Part shown: positions 7,865-15,033 of the stretch, piece by piece
Layout of the letters: each line of letters starts with the position of its first letter
How positions within the stretch are numbered: the stretch's first letter is position 1
NCBI GenBank assembly: GCA_019313725.1
Contig: JAFDAT010000023.1
Location: forward strand, 1 to 19,772
Direction: 5' to 3'
DNA: 19,772 nucleotides
From: Deltaproteobacteria bacterium
Lineage (GTDB): Bacteria > Desulfobacterota > Desulfobacteria > Desulfobacterales > B30-G6
The notes under the pieces: generated by a model
The model's input: the letters and a program-made list of their open reading frames with translations, nothing else
Database searches by the model: none
Told to the model about the DNA's origin: nothing
Program-made: the position numbers and the translations under genes

Positions 7865-8090
7865 GCATTTACCTTTCGTGTCTGTTGTGCATATCGTATG
7901 AAGATCTCAGCTATCTCAGAAATAGCAATTCAGGATAATTTATACAAGCGTCATAAAATAGCTGGTCTCGTTTACCATATCAAAATATGGCAATAATAAC
8001 AAATTGTTAAAAAATAGGGCGTTTGAAAAACCTTATTCTTTTTTTATGAATAGGCAGCCGCATTAATATATTGAATTCAGGTGTCGTATG

Positions 8091-8119
8091 CATGTACATT
8101 AAAATTCATCAACATGTAC
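8091..8119 (+). promoter_or_regulatory. Paired CATGTAC motifs before the zinc-ribbon gene
   Basis: CATGTAC occurs at 8091-8097 and again at 8113-8119, 22 bases apart, about two helical turns, just upstream of the zinc-ribbon gene. A TTGAAT at about 8071 with TACATT at 8095-8100 would make a weak sigma70-type promoter overlapping the first copy. The repeat pair suggests a dimeric operator but could be chance. Confidence 0.25.
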
Positions 8120-8135
8120 TGTTTGAGGATTCTCG

Positions 8136-8387
8136 ATGCCTGAAAAACGTTTTATAGAATGCCCGTTCTGTAGCGGACTGGTCGAACCCAGGCGAGGAAG
8201 GATGAAATGCCCGGAGTGTCATGCCGTATTTACCTACGATGATCGATTGGAAAGTATTATTGTCGACCCCCATGACCTGCGGTTGCCCATCCATGGAACT
8301 GTCTGCACCCGCTGCGGGCTGGTGCAGAGTGAAAAGGTGCGGCGGTGTGGGCACTGTGGCGGGGAGTTGGTGAGTACAAAGCAGTGA
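8136..8387 (+). CDS. Double zinc-ribbon small protein
   Basis: An 83-residue protein with four CxxC knuckles: CPFC (9-12), CPEC (25-28), CTRC (57-60) and CGHC (71-74). The two pairs have the spacing of two separate treble-clef/zinc-ribbon modules, each able to hold one zinc, joined by a short segment (residues 30-55) of beta-strand character. A GAGG eight bases before the ATG supports the start. It stands alone on the plus strand between two minus-strand genes. Such proteins bind nucleic acids or other proteins; nothing here says which. The cysteine pattern makes it a convincing coding sequence despite its size. Confidence 0.75.
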   Translation: MPEKRFIECPFCSGLVEPRRGRMKCPECHAVFTYDDRLESIIVDPHDLRLPIHGTVCTRCGLVQSEKVRRCGHCGGELVSTKQ

Positions 8388-8464
8388 TCCATAGCTCCGC
8401 AAGTGACGACATGGAGCGATTGTATCCTAAGCTAAGTCAGGTGCCGAACCAGAAAAAATAGAGT

Positions 8465-8647
8465 TGAATATCCAATAATCAATATCCAACACCCAATGAT
8501 TAAGTTTCAGCAGGGCTGAAGCCCTGGACTACATGGCGTAAAGCAGATAGATCTGTAGCACAGGGATTTATCCCTGTTAACTGCCAAGTTTCATTCTGCT
8601 TACTGCTATTTGGGCATTGATTATTCATTATTGGATATTGGATATTT
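8465..8647. repeat. Imperfect long inverted repeat enclosing a REPIN-like element
   Basis: Low-complexity arms built from TATCCAATA and AATCAAT units (8465-8500) are matched in inverted orientation at about 8612-8647; AATATCCAATA at 8467-8477 pairs exactly with TATTGGATATT at 8629-8639. The gap between them contains the 66-base palindromic element at 8511-8576. It looks like one repeat inserted within another. No coding sequence. Confidence 0.55.
8511..8576. repeat. REPIN-like element, copy 1
   Basis: A 66-base unit of two palindromes facing each other: CAGGGCTGAAGCCCTG at 8511-8526 and CAGGGATTTATCCCTG at 8561-8576. Read outward, each end has the form GTAGnnCAGGG-N6-CCCTG, that is, two REP-type sequences in inverted orientation, the REPIN arrangement. 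A second copy of identical length is at 18290-18355. REPINs are typically moved by RAYT (Y1-type) transposases encoded elsewhere; none is in this window. Confidence 0.75.
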
Positions 8648-8654
8648 TTTGGGT

Positions 8655-9347
8655 CTAACTGAGGGCAAATTCAACCGCTGCTTTTGCATGAATTTCGGTG
8701 GTGTCAAAGAGCGGCACCCGGGTGTCTGCCTGTCTCACCAGAAGGCCGATCTCCGTACATCCCAAGATGACGCCTTCCGCCCCCCCGGCCACCAGGCGAT
8801 CGATGACGTTGAGGTATTTTTGCCTGGACGCAGACTCGATTCGACCCAGGCAAAGCTCCTGATAAATCACATTGTGCACGACATCCATTTCAGATTCACT
8901 GGGCACCAGCACATCCAGCCCGAAAGATTTTACCAGCCTTCCTTTGTAAAAGTCTTCTTCCATGGTAAAGCGCGTGCCTAAAAGCGCGATTTTCTGCATA
9001 CCAGCGGCTTTAATTTTTTCGGCCGTGGCATCCGCTATGTGCAGCAGGGGGATCGAAACGCCCTGCTCAACCGCCTCCGCAACCTTGTGCATGGTGTTGG
9101 TGCAGATAATGACAAAATCCGCCCCACCTTTTTCCAGGCTTTGTGCGGCACCAGCCAGCATACGGGCCGCTTCCGCCCACTGGTTTCGATGCTGCAATGC
9201 CTCGATTTCTTCAAAATCAACCGAATAGAGCAGGCACTTGGCCGAATGGAGCCCACCCAGACTGGCCTTCACCGCCTGGTTGACGATGCGGTAATATTCG
9301 AGCGTGCTTTCCCAGCTCATGCCCCCGATCATGCCGATGGTTTTCAC
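8655..9347 (-). CDS. Aspartate/glutamate racemase family protein
   Basis: A 230-residue member of the Asp/Glu racemase family, near the normal length. It begins KTIGMIGGMSWEST, the typical first strand and loop of aspartate racemases, and has both catalytic cysteines: Cys82 in ICTNTMHK and Cys197 in LGCTEIGLL. The reaction is cofactor-independent inversion of an acidic amino acid, in the cytoplasm, by two-base proton transfer. The GTG start at 9347 has AAGGA six bases upstream. It is a single gene with repeat-rich gaps on both sides (about 230 bases downstream of AIM24). YgeA-type broad-specificity racemases share these motifs, so the exact substrate cannot be read from sequence. Confidence 0.87.
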   Translation of the reverse strand: MKTIGMIGGMSWESTLEYYRIVNQAVKASLGGLHSAKCLLYSVDFEEIEALQHRNQWAEAARMLAGAAQSLEKGGADFVIICTNTMHKVAEAVEQGVSIPLLHIADATAEKIKAAGMQKIALLGTRFTMEEDFYKGRLVKSFGLDVLVPSESEMDVVHNVIYQELCLGRIESASRQKYLNVIDRLVAGGAEGVILGCTEIGLLVRQADTRVPLFDTTEIHAKAAVEFALS

Positions 9348-9488
9348 AATATATCCTTTCTTGAGATGTGATTGCTCATATTTAATTATCGCGATTTTCT
9401 ACTATTTATTAAAAAATAATCACGAAAACACGAAATTTTAAAAGCACGAAAGTAACGCCCACTCCGGATGAACCGGAAACATTTTTTT

Positions 9489-9528
9489 GTTCATCATTCG
9501 ATGTTGGACGTTCGATGTTCGATGTTCA
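9489..9528. repeat. Short tandem GTTCGAT-type repeats
   Basis: The gap upstream of the racemase gene holds imperfect tandem copies of a GTTCGAT/GATGTTC unit, preceded at about 9420-9455 by CACGAAAA-type repeats. This resembles decayed intergenic repeat sequence and encodes nothing visible. Confidence 0.5.
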
Positions 9529-9580
9529 TTTTTCAGGAGAACCTGTTCAATCCGAAGCTGTAATCCTGCACAGGCATGTC

Positions 9581-10369
9581 TTAATTACCGTCGAGTAACC
9601 TCCCCAATCCCCCCAGCACCGAACCTTCGCCTTTCTGGGTACCCCCGGCCCGTGGTGCATGCTGCAGGATGCGGTCGGCCATACGCGAAAACGGCAGGCT
9701 CTGGAGCAGAACGGTTCCGGTGCCCTGCAAGGTGGCCAGGAAAAGTCCTTCCCCGCCGAAAAACATGGATTTGAGGCTACCGGACCGCTGGATGTCGTAG
9801 TCGATGCCCGACGTAAAGGCCACCAAGCAGCCGGTGTCCACCCGCAGGGTTTCGTTGTTGAGCTTTTTCTTGATCACGGTGCCGCCCGCATGCACAAAGG
9901 CACGCCCGTCACCTCTCAAACGCTGCATGATGAAGCCCTCCCCGCCGAAAAAACCGGTTCCCAGGCGTTTGTTAAAAGCAATGCCGATCTCCGTACCCAA
10001 CGCCGCACACAGGAAAGCGTCTTTCTGGCACAGCAGTTCGCCGTTGACCTTGGCCATATTGATGGGAATGATCTTTCCAGGATAGGGAGCGGCAAAGGCA
10101 ACCCGTTTTTTACCGGCACTCTGATTGGTAAAATGGGTCAGGAAAACCGATTCTCCGGTCATGACCCGCTGGCCGGCCGACATGAGCTTGCCGAAAAAAC
10201 CGGATTCCGGCTGGGAGCCGTCGCCCATTCTGGTATCGAACGCTATGCCGTCTTCCATGTAATTCATGGCCCCGGCTTCGGCGATGACCGTCTCCCCCGG
10301 ATCGAGTTCAATCTCGACAATCTGGATGTCGTCCCCGATAATTTCGTAGTCGACTTCATGGCTTCTCAT
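9581..10369 (-). CDS. AIM24/TIGR00266 family protein
   Basis: A 262-residue protein of the AIM24 (formerly DUF124, TIGR00266) family. Visible hallmarks are the opening YEIIGDDIQIVEIELDPGE, EAGAMNYMEDGI, repeated glycine-rich beta-helical turns (GTGFFGGEGFIMQRLRGDG and SMFFGGEGLFLATLQGTG) and a C-terminal tail with low-complexity GGLG sequence. It is at the usual family length. Function is poorly known; in yeast mitochondria the homologue affects inner membrane architecture, and bacterial members are often beside membrane proteins. Here it starts 15 bases after the unknown membrane protein, with GAGGAGA upstream of the ATG, so the two are almost certainly co-translated and may act together (inference). 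Confidence 0.85.
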   Translation of the reverse strand: MRSHEVDYEIIGDDIQIVEIELDPGETVIAEAGAMNYMEDGIAFDTRMGDGSQPESGFFGKLMSAGQRVMTGESVFLTHFTNQSAGKKRVAFAAPYPGKIIPINMAKVNGELLCQKDAFLCAALGTEIGIAFNKRLGTGFFGGEGFIMQRLRGDGRAFVHAGGTVIKKKLNNETLRVDTGCLVAFTSGIDYDIQRSGSLKSMFFGGEGLFLATLQGTGTVLLQSLPFSRMADRILQHAPRAGGTQKGEGSVLGGLGRLLDGN

Positions 10370-10384
10370 GATATATGTCTCCTC

Positions 10385-11329
10385 TCATAATTCATTAGAA
10401 ACTTGTGTTTCATGCTTCGTTGTGCGCGGCAAGGCATCAAAATTTACGGATCTGATCAAAAACGCCACCAGACTCCTGGTCAGCAGATACAATATCAAAA
10501 AAAATGTCAGCGGAAAGATAATGCAGTCAAACAGATACCCCGCCACAAGCTGGATGGTCAGGGTTGCCATAAGCTTCGATTTATCCTTGAAGTACTTCCC
10601 GATCTCCCGGATCCGTTCGCGTGTCTTTTCGTACTTGGCCGTAAAATCCAGCGCTGAAAAAATGGATTCATCATCGCTGCCATCATCGGAAAAAAGCTGA
10701 CTGTTGATGTGGGACAGCGAAAATTCCTGGTTGATTTTCTCAAAGCCGTCCTGGGAATTTTGTATCAGGGGCTGGGTGATCTTTGCGGATACGAATGACG
10801 CGGCTGTTATGCCCAGGGGCAGGATAAAATAGAGCGTCAGGGCCATCACCAACAAAAACAGCATGGCCTCCCGGAATACATTGGTCAGCCGGGTGTAGGA
10901 TGCCAAGAACCATTCAAAAACAAGAAAAATAACCAGGACCAGGAGCATGAGCGCCAGGCACCAGTGGTCGATGAAGGTAACCGCCTCCAGTGATATGCGC
11001 GTGATGAGAAGGATGGTCCCACCGGCCAGGGCCGCTTTCCAGGCAATATCCACATAGTCGTAAACCGCCTGCACGATGTCACCGATTTCCAGATTAAACC
11101 CGATGCCCACCTCGGAACCTTCGATCACGGCCAGGCCGCTCTTTATGCCGGAAAGGACCAGGAAACCGGTCAGACTGCGATCGAAGGCCTCCTGCAGATA
11201 TGCATCATTCGCATCCGCTACCCGCTGCATGCCAAAAAAGCCAATCGTTTTGTCCAGGTACCCGCCGGCAGCCGCAACACATGCTAAAATCAGCATAACC
11301 AGAACGATACTTTTTTTTACCTTTTCCAT
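10385..11329 (-). CDS. Multi-pass membrane protein of unknown function
   Basis: A 314-residue protein with an N-terminal hydrophobic segment (residues 5-25), three central segments (about 98-120, 124-148, 155-180) and a C-terminal one (about 258-288). Between the last two is a soluble stretch rich in Asp and Lys/Arg (DDGSDDESIFSALD, then KYEKTRERIREIGKYF, probably helical). I do not recognise a named family. I chose the ATG at 11329 over a TTG two codons earlier, because GGTGG lies seven bases before it. It is tightly followed by AIM24 (15 bases) and preceded by the iron-sulfur protein gene (80 bases), all on the minus strand. Confidence 0.7.
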   Translation of the reverse strand: MEKVKKSIVLVMLILACVAAAGGYLDKTIGFFGMQRVADANDAYLQEAFDRSLTGFLVLSGIKSGLAVIEGSEVGIGFNLEIGDIVQAVYDYVDIAWKAALAGGTILLITRISLEAVTFIDHWCLALMLLVLVIFLVFEWFLASYTRLTNVFREAMLFLLVMALTLYFILPLGITAASFVSAKITQPLIQNSQDGFEKINQEFSLSHINSQLFSDDGSDDESIFSALDFTAKYEKTRERIREIGKYFKDKSKLMATLTIQLVAGYLFDCIIFPLTFFLILYLLTRSLVAFLIRSVNFDALPRTTKHETQVSNEL

Positions 11330-11409
11330 AGTCAATCCACCGGCTCATACAGACAGGGCCTCTTCAGGCCGTAAAATACATGAAAAATTATGGTAAGTCG
11401 TCCGCGGCT

Positions 11410-12777
11410 TTATAGTAATTCAACCGGATGTTTCACGGCATAGGGCGTAAACTGTTCAAACTGCAGCCGGCAGCTGAGACAGTCCGTCACGATTAAATCG
11501 GGTGCTGTCTGACCTATGGCGGCCAGAAGGTTTTTACCGAGATTCCGGGAGCTTGCATGAAAGTCTTGCTTGAATCCCATGATGCCTGCCATGCCGCAGC
11601 AGTATAAATCCCCATCGATCGACGACACATTTTCCCCATACAGGTCCCGCAGCAGTTTAAGGTAGGGCTTCCCCATGTTCAGCTCGCGTTGATGACAGGG
11701 CGGGAAGTAAACCATTTTGCTGCCGATATGGTCGGTGTTGACGGGATGCTTTGCATTGTTTCCTATTCTTACCACATATTCACCGATATCGAAAATATGC
11801 TCCGCCACCTTCACGCGTTTCAAAGCACTGATATCGGCAAACACACCGTCATCCACCAGGATTTTTCCGTATATAGCCTTCTTGTGTTTAAAAAACCCGG
11901 GCTTGCCGTCAACGGAATTCTCGCTTTTCGGTGTTAAAATAAGGTCCGGCGCCGCCCCGATTGCTGTCTGATATTCTTTCGCATAATAGGCCCCGGACTT
12001 CAACAGGTTCCTGAACATGAACCCGCAGGTAGGGCAGGACGTGACGATGTCGAAGCCGTCGTCCAATGCATCGCAAAGCTGCTCCAGGCCGGCCTGGGCA
12101 AATTTCAGCGCCCGCTTTTTGTCCCCTTCCAGGTAAGCCGGCATACCGCAGCATTGCTGCGGTGGGAACCACACCGAAATGCCGCTTGCCTCCAGAAACG
12201 CAACCGCAGCTTTGGCCACTTGGGGATACAGGTAGCTGGCCGTGCACCCGACAAAATAGGCAACCTTGCGCGGCTCCCGGGTGCGGGGCCTTTTATCAAG
12301 GCCCCGGTTTTCAGCCCAGGCCTGGAAACTCTGGCGGGGAAATTTCGGCAATTTCCGTTCGGGGTGGATGCCCAGGGCCCGTTTGATGGTTTTTCCGGTA
12401 AACGCACTACCGAGCAATGCGTTGGCCATGCCGGGAAACGTACCACAGATTTTCCCTACAAGAGCGACATCCTCCAGCAGGCGAACACCCTTTTTCAACC
12501 CATCTTGGTCGACAAATTCAGCCTTGGCGCGCATGATCTCAGACCTGATATTGGGGCACGGGCACAGGGCGCAGAAATTGCAGAGATCGATCATCTTTTT
12601 GATCTCATCGCGCTCTATGACCCTGCCCGTTTCCTTTTCGCGATCGAACAAGCGGAACAGTTCGGGAAACAGCAGGCAGTTGATATCCATGAGGTGACGG
12701 CAGACATCACAATCTGCACACCGGTCAATGACACCGCGTGCGGTATCTTCAGGCGTATGGCTCAGTATTTTAACCAT
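11410..12777 (-). CDS. Iron-sulfur protein with two CCG cysteine-rich domains (GlpC/HdrD-like)
   Basis: A 455-residue protein in the family of GlpC, HdrD, glycolate oxidase GlcF and DsrK. The N-terminus has two ferredoxin-like motifs, Cys20/23/26 with Cys34, and Cys66/69/72 with an extra Cys74. Two CCG domains follow: Cys178, Cys209-Cys210 and Cys248/251, then Cys361, Cys393-Cys394 and Cys433/436. Spacing fits the Cx(30-39)CCx(35-38)CxxC pattern that binds the non-canonical [4Fe-4S] clusters used in HdrB for disulfide reduction. No flavin domain or membrane helix is present. The gene overlaps the upstream thioredoxin-like gene by 8 bases and lacks a clear ribosome binding site, so it is translationally coupled. 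A role in moving electrons to a thiol/disulfide partner, perhaps that thioredoxin, is inference. Confidence 0.85.
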   Translation of the reverse strand: MVKILSHTPEDTARGVIDRCADCDVCRHLMDINCLLFPELFRLFDREKETGRVIERDEIKKMIDLCNFCALCPCPNIRSEIMRAKAEFVDQDGLKKGVRLLEDVALVGKICGTFPGMANALLGSAFTGKTIKRALGIHPERKLPKFPRQSFQAWAENRGLDKRPRTREPRKVAYFVGCTASYLYPQVAKAAVAFLEASGISVWFPPQQCCGMPAYLEGDKKRALKFAQAGLEQLCDALDDGFDIVTSCPTCGFMFRNLLKSGAYYAKEYQTAIGAAPDLILTPKSENSVDGKPGFFKHKKAIYGKILVDDGVFADISALKRVKVAEHIFDIGEYVVRIGNNAKHPVNTDHIGSKMVYFPPCHQRELNMGKPYLKLLRDLYGENVSSIDGDLYCCGMAGIMGFKQDFHASSRNLGKNLLAAIGQTAPDLIVTDCLSCRLQFEQFTPYAVKHPVELL

Positions 12778-13012
12778 AAGAAGTGTGAATCCACTGCTTT
12801 ATCTCCTCCGGCCTGGGGATCTTGCCGACACTCTTCACTTCGCCGTCCACGACCACCGCCGGTGTGCCGAAAACACCGTAGCCGGCAATCTCCATCGTGT
12901 CGGTAACTTTTTCGACATCAGCCGCCACGCCTTCCTTTGCGACGGTTTCTCTGATGATTTTTTCGGTCTGTTCACATTTAGGGCAACCGGGCCCCAGCAC
13001 TTTGATTTCCAT
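12770..13012 (-). CDS. Small thioredoxin-like protein (CPKC)
   Basis: An 80-residue thioredoxin-fold protein of the small MTH895/TM0996 type. It starts MEIKVLGPGCPKC, with the redox pair Cys10 and Cys13, and has the cis-proline signature (GTPAVVVDG, Pro51). It acts in the cytoplasm as a dithiol/disulfide carrier. GGAG lies six to seven bases before the ATG. It sits 83 bases after the permease gene and overlaps the CCG iron-sulfur gene. Small proteins of this type often accompany DUF318 permeases and arsenic genes, which fits here. The specific partner is unknown. Confidence 0.88.
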   Translation of the reverse strand: MEIKVLGPGCPKCEQTEKIIRETVAKEGVAADVEKVTDTMEIAGYGVFGTPAVVVDGEVKSVGKIPRPEEIKQWIHTSYG

Positions 13013-13051
13013 GATAAACTCCGTCCTTAATCCAGGTCCTTTTTTATTTCA

Positions 13052-13099
13052 CTAATAAATTTTCCCTGCGCATTCACTATGCACGGGGAAATTTATTAG
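13052..13099. repeat. Long stem-loop at the 3' end of the permease gene
   Basis: Arms at 13052-13073 and 13079-13099 pair over about 20 bases (CTAATAAATTT against AAATTTATTAG, then CCC-TGCGCAT against ATGCAC-GGG with mismatches), with a 5-base loop. The stem includes the permease stop codon. In the direction of transcription no U-run follows, so it is not a standard terminator; it could stabilise the 3' end of the upstream message or reduce read-through into the thioredoxin gene. Confidence 0.6.
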
Positions 13100-14487
13100 G
13101 AGGGGAACAACAATCCAAAAATCAATCCACTGGCAGTCGACATCAGGACCACCAGACTGACAAACACAATCGTTTTTCTGGTTCCAATCACATTGCGGAT
13201 CACCAGCATATTGGGCAGGCTCAATGCAGGGCCGGCCAAAAGCAATGCCAGGGCCGGCCCCTTGCCCATGCCGGCACCGATCAGACCCTGCAAAATGGGC
13301 ACCTCGGTCAAGGTGGCAAAGTACATAAACGCCCCCACCAGCGAGGCGAAAAAATTGGCCCACAGGGAATTTCCGCCCACCAGGCGGGCAACCCACTCGG
13401 AAGGAATTAGACCCTCGGCTCCCGGTCTGCCGAGCAAAAGCCCGGCCACCAGGACACCGGCCAGCAGCAGGGGCAGGATCTGCCTGGAAAAATCCCAGGT
13501 GGCCATAAACCAGGACTCTGCTTCGCCGCGCGTGGATGTCAGCAAAATGGACAGGGCCACAATGCCGGCTGAAAAGGTGATCAGCGGCGCCTCCGGCCAA
13601 GCCAGCGCCAACACAATAATGACAGTACCGGCAATCACGACCTTGTAAGCCTTCACCTTCATCCAGAGAACCAGCATGCCCCCCAGTACGAGGCTGAACA
13701 GGCCGCACAAATACCATTTCACGGCATATATAGCATACCAGAAACCACTGTTGGAAGAATCGCTCCAGGTGGCGGACACCAAAATCAGAACCATGGTGGC
13801 AAAATACAGCCCATTTTGCCACAACGGTCGCTCGACTTCAGTTTCGGGCATGTATATGGCTGCCTGGGCCTTTTTCTGCTCCTCCTTGCGAAACATCAGG
13901 TGCATGATCAACCCGATAACAATACTGAAAATGACGGCTCCCACGGCCCGCGCAACACCGATTTCAGGGCCCAAAATACGGGCCGTAAGAATAATGGCCA
14001 GCACGTTGACGGCCGGACCTGAATAAAGAAAGGCAATGGCTGGTCCGAGCCCGGCCCCGCGCTTCCAGATGCCGGCAAAAAGCGGCAGTACCGTACATGA
14101 GCAAACCGCAAGTATGGACCCGGAAACTGAGGCAACACCATAGGACATGATCTTCATGGCCCCTGCCCCCAGGTATTTCATCACCGCGGCCTGGGAAACG
14201 AAAACCGAGATGGCACCGGCAATGAAAAATGCGGGTACCAGGCAAAGAAGCACGTGCTCCCGGGCATACCACTTGGCCAGGGCCAGCGATTCGATGACAG
14301 CCCCGGTGAAACGGGTGCTGTCCATGGGCAAAAAGAAAATGATCAAAAACAATCCGGCTACCGCGCCGAGAGGCTTCCAGATGATTTGCCAGTCGATCAG
14401 GCTCGGCTCTTCAGATTTGGCTGATTCTTCTTCGCGAACCTGACCGATATTATTGATTGGATCTGCCATAGAAACGGTGGAACCCAC
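13096..14487 (-). CDS. DUF318/ArsP-type permease
   Basis: A 463-residue polytopic membrane protein with roughly ten hydrophobic segments, soluble at residues 1-35 and around 205-225. The segment SGSILAVCSCTVLPLFAGI (CSC at 129-131), GPAVNVLAIIL and the second-half repeat EVPILQGLIGAGMGKGPALALLLAGPALSLPN are typical of the YraQ/DUF318 permease family, which has two homologous halves. Characterised ArsP members export trivalent organoarsenicals; other members have unknown substrates, so arsenic is suggested by context (ArsR neighbour with a CVC motif), not by this protein alone. The GTG at 14487 follows AGGAGA; an ATG six codons later is possible. It lies 78 bases after arsR and ahead of a thioredoxin-like gene. 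Confidence 0.85.
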   Translation of the reverse strand: MGSTVSMADPINNIGQVREEESAKSEEPSLIDWQIIWKPLGAVAGLFLIIFFLPMDSTRFTGAVIESLALAKWYAREHVLLCLVPAFFIAGAISVFVSQAAVMKYLGAGAMKIMSYGVASVSGSILAVCSCTVLPLFAGIWKRGAGLGPAIAFLYSGPAVNVLAIILTARILGPEIGVARAVGAVIFSIVIGLIMHLMFRKEEQKKAQAAIYMPETEVERPLWQNGLYFATMVLILVSATWSDSSNSGFWYAIYAVKWYLCGLFSLVLGGMLVLWMKVKAYKVVIAGTVIIVLALAWPEAPLITFSAGIVALSILLTSTRGEAESWFMATWDFSRQILPLLLAGVLVAGLLLGRPGAEGLIPSEWVARLVGGNSLWANFFASLVGAFMYFATLTEVPILQGLIGAGMGKGPALALLLAGPALSLPNMLVIRNVIGTRKTIVFVSLVVLMSTASGLIFGLLFPS

Positions 14488-14527
14488 TTTTCAATCTCCT
14501 CTCGGTAGTACTTAGAATGATGTGCCC

Positions 14528-14551
14528 TTATATCGCAATATATAGATATAA
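14528..14551. promoter_or_regulatory. Probable ArsR operator upstream of the permease gene
   Basis: A perfect 7-base inverted repeat, TTATATC at 14528-14534 and GATATAA at 14545-14551, with a 10-base centre, lies between arsR and the permease gene. Its 14-base half ATATATAGATATAA (14538-14551) recurs exactly, in reverse orientation, at 15332-15345, and a 10-base core recurs at 14941-14950 in the arsR promoter. Recurrence only around this cluster supports autoregulation by ArsR. Confidence 0.6.
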
Positions 14552-14565
14552 TGGTTGAAAAATTT

Positions 14566-14913
14566 TTAGTTTCTCCCTACAATTTCATATCGATCGATAT
14601 GATCCAGTCCTTCGAGAAGCACAGCAACCTCCCCGTCATCATTGAGCCAATGCCTCATATTGCCAATAAGATTAGCCGCATAGGGGCTCTGCCGCCCATC
14701 TGCCAGTGTATAATTCACCCACAGCCCATCTTTGTAGGAAGTAATCAGGCCGGCATCCTCTAAAACCTTGAGGTGTTTGCTCGCCGTAGACTGAGCCGTT
14801 CCTACCGCATTCTGTATTTCGCAGACGCACATCACCTTTTTCTGAAGCATTTTGAGGATTTTCACCCGGGTAGCATCCGAGACGGCTTTCATCACCTTTA
14901 AAAACTCACGCAT
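14566..14913 (-). CDS. arsR: ArsR-family metalloid-sensing repressor
   Basis: A 115-residue winged-helix regulator. The N-terminal helices (MKAVSDATRVKILKML) and recognition helix (TAQSTASKHLKVLEDAGLI) are typical of ArsR/SmtB proteins, followed by the wing (YKDGLWVNYTL). Cys29 and Cys31 in VMCVCEI match the alpha-3 CVC metalloid site of R773 ArsR (ELCVCDL), so trivalent arsenic or antimony is the likely inducer. The ATG at 14913 has GGAG upstream; the frame extends to 14961, but that part covers the promoter and is not coding. It heads an operon with the permease, thioredoxin-like and CCG genes. Operator-like motifs occur in its own promoter, before the permease and before the two-TM gene upstream. 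Confidence 0.88.
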   Translation of the reverse strand: MREFLKVMKAVSDATRVKILKMLQKKVMCVCEIQNAVGTAQSTASKHLKVLEDAGLITSYKDGLWVNYTLADGRQSPYAANLIGNMRHWLNDDGEVAVLLEGLDHIDRYEIVGRN

Positions 14914-14939
14914 CCTTTTCTCCCATATCGTTTTTAAGG

Positions 14940-14968
14940 AATATATAGATGCCTGACACAATTGTCAA
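14940..14968 (-). promoter_or_regulatory. arsR promoter with overlapping operator core
   Basis: On the minus strand a consensus -35 TTGACA (14963-14968) and -10 TATATT (14940-14945) are separated by exactly 17 bases. The operator core ATCTATATAT (14941-14950) covers the -10 box, so a bound repressor would block polymerase. An inverted repeat TGACA-N4-TGTCA (14954-14967) overlaps the -35 box. Confidence 0.65.
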
Positions 14969-15033
14969 ACACAATCTGCCCTGTAGTTGCAACACGATGA
15001 TGTGCATAGTTGCGGGGAAAATAATCAGGATGG

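Noticed and set aside
7313..7996. 227-residue plus-strand open frame
   Set aside because: Overlaps the small membrane protein on the other strand, has no ribosome binding site and no domain.
11357..11370. Terminator at GGCCT-CTTC-AGGCC
   Set aside because: A 5-base stem with no following U-run in the direction of transcription; too weak to call.
12154..12906. 250-residue plus-strand open frame
   Set aside because: Antisense to the CCG iron-sulfur and thioredoxin-like genes, both with intact cysteine motifs.
13052..13822. 256-residue minus-strand open frame
   Set aside because: A shifted frame of the permease gene; rich in Arg, Gly and Cys without a coherent fold, while the permease frame shows family motifs.
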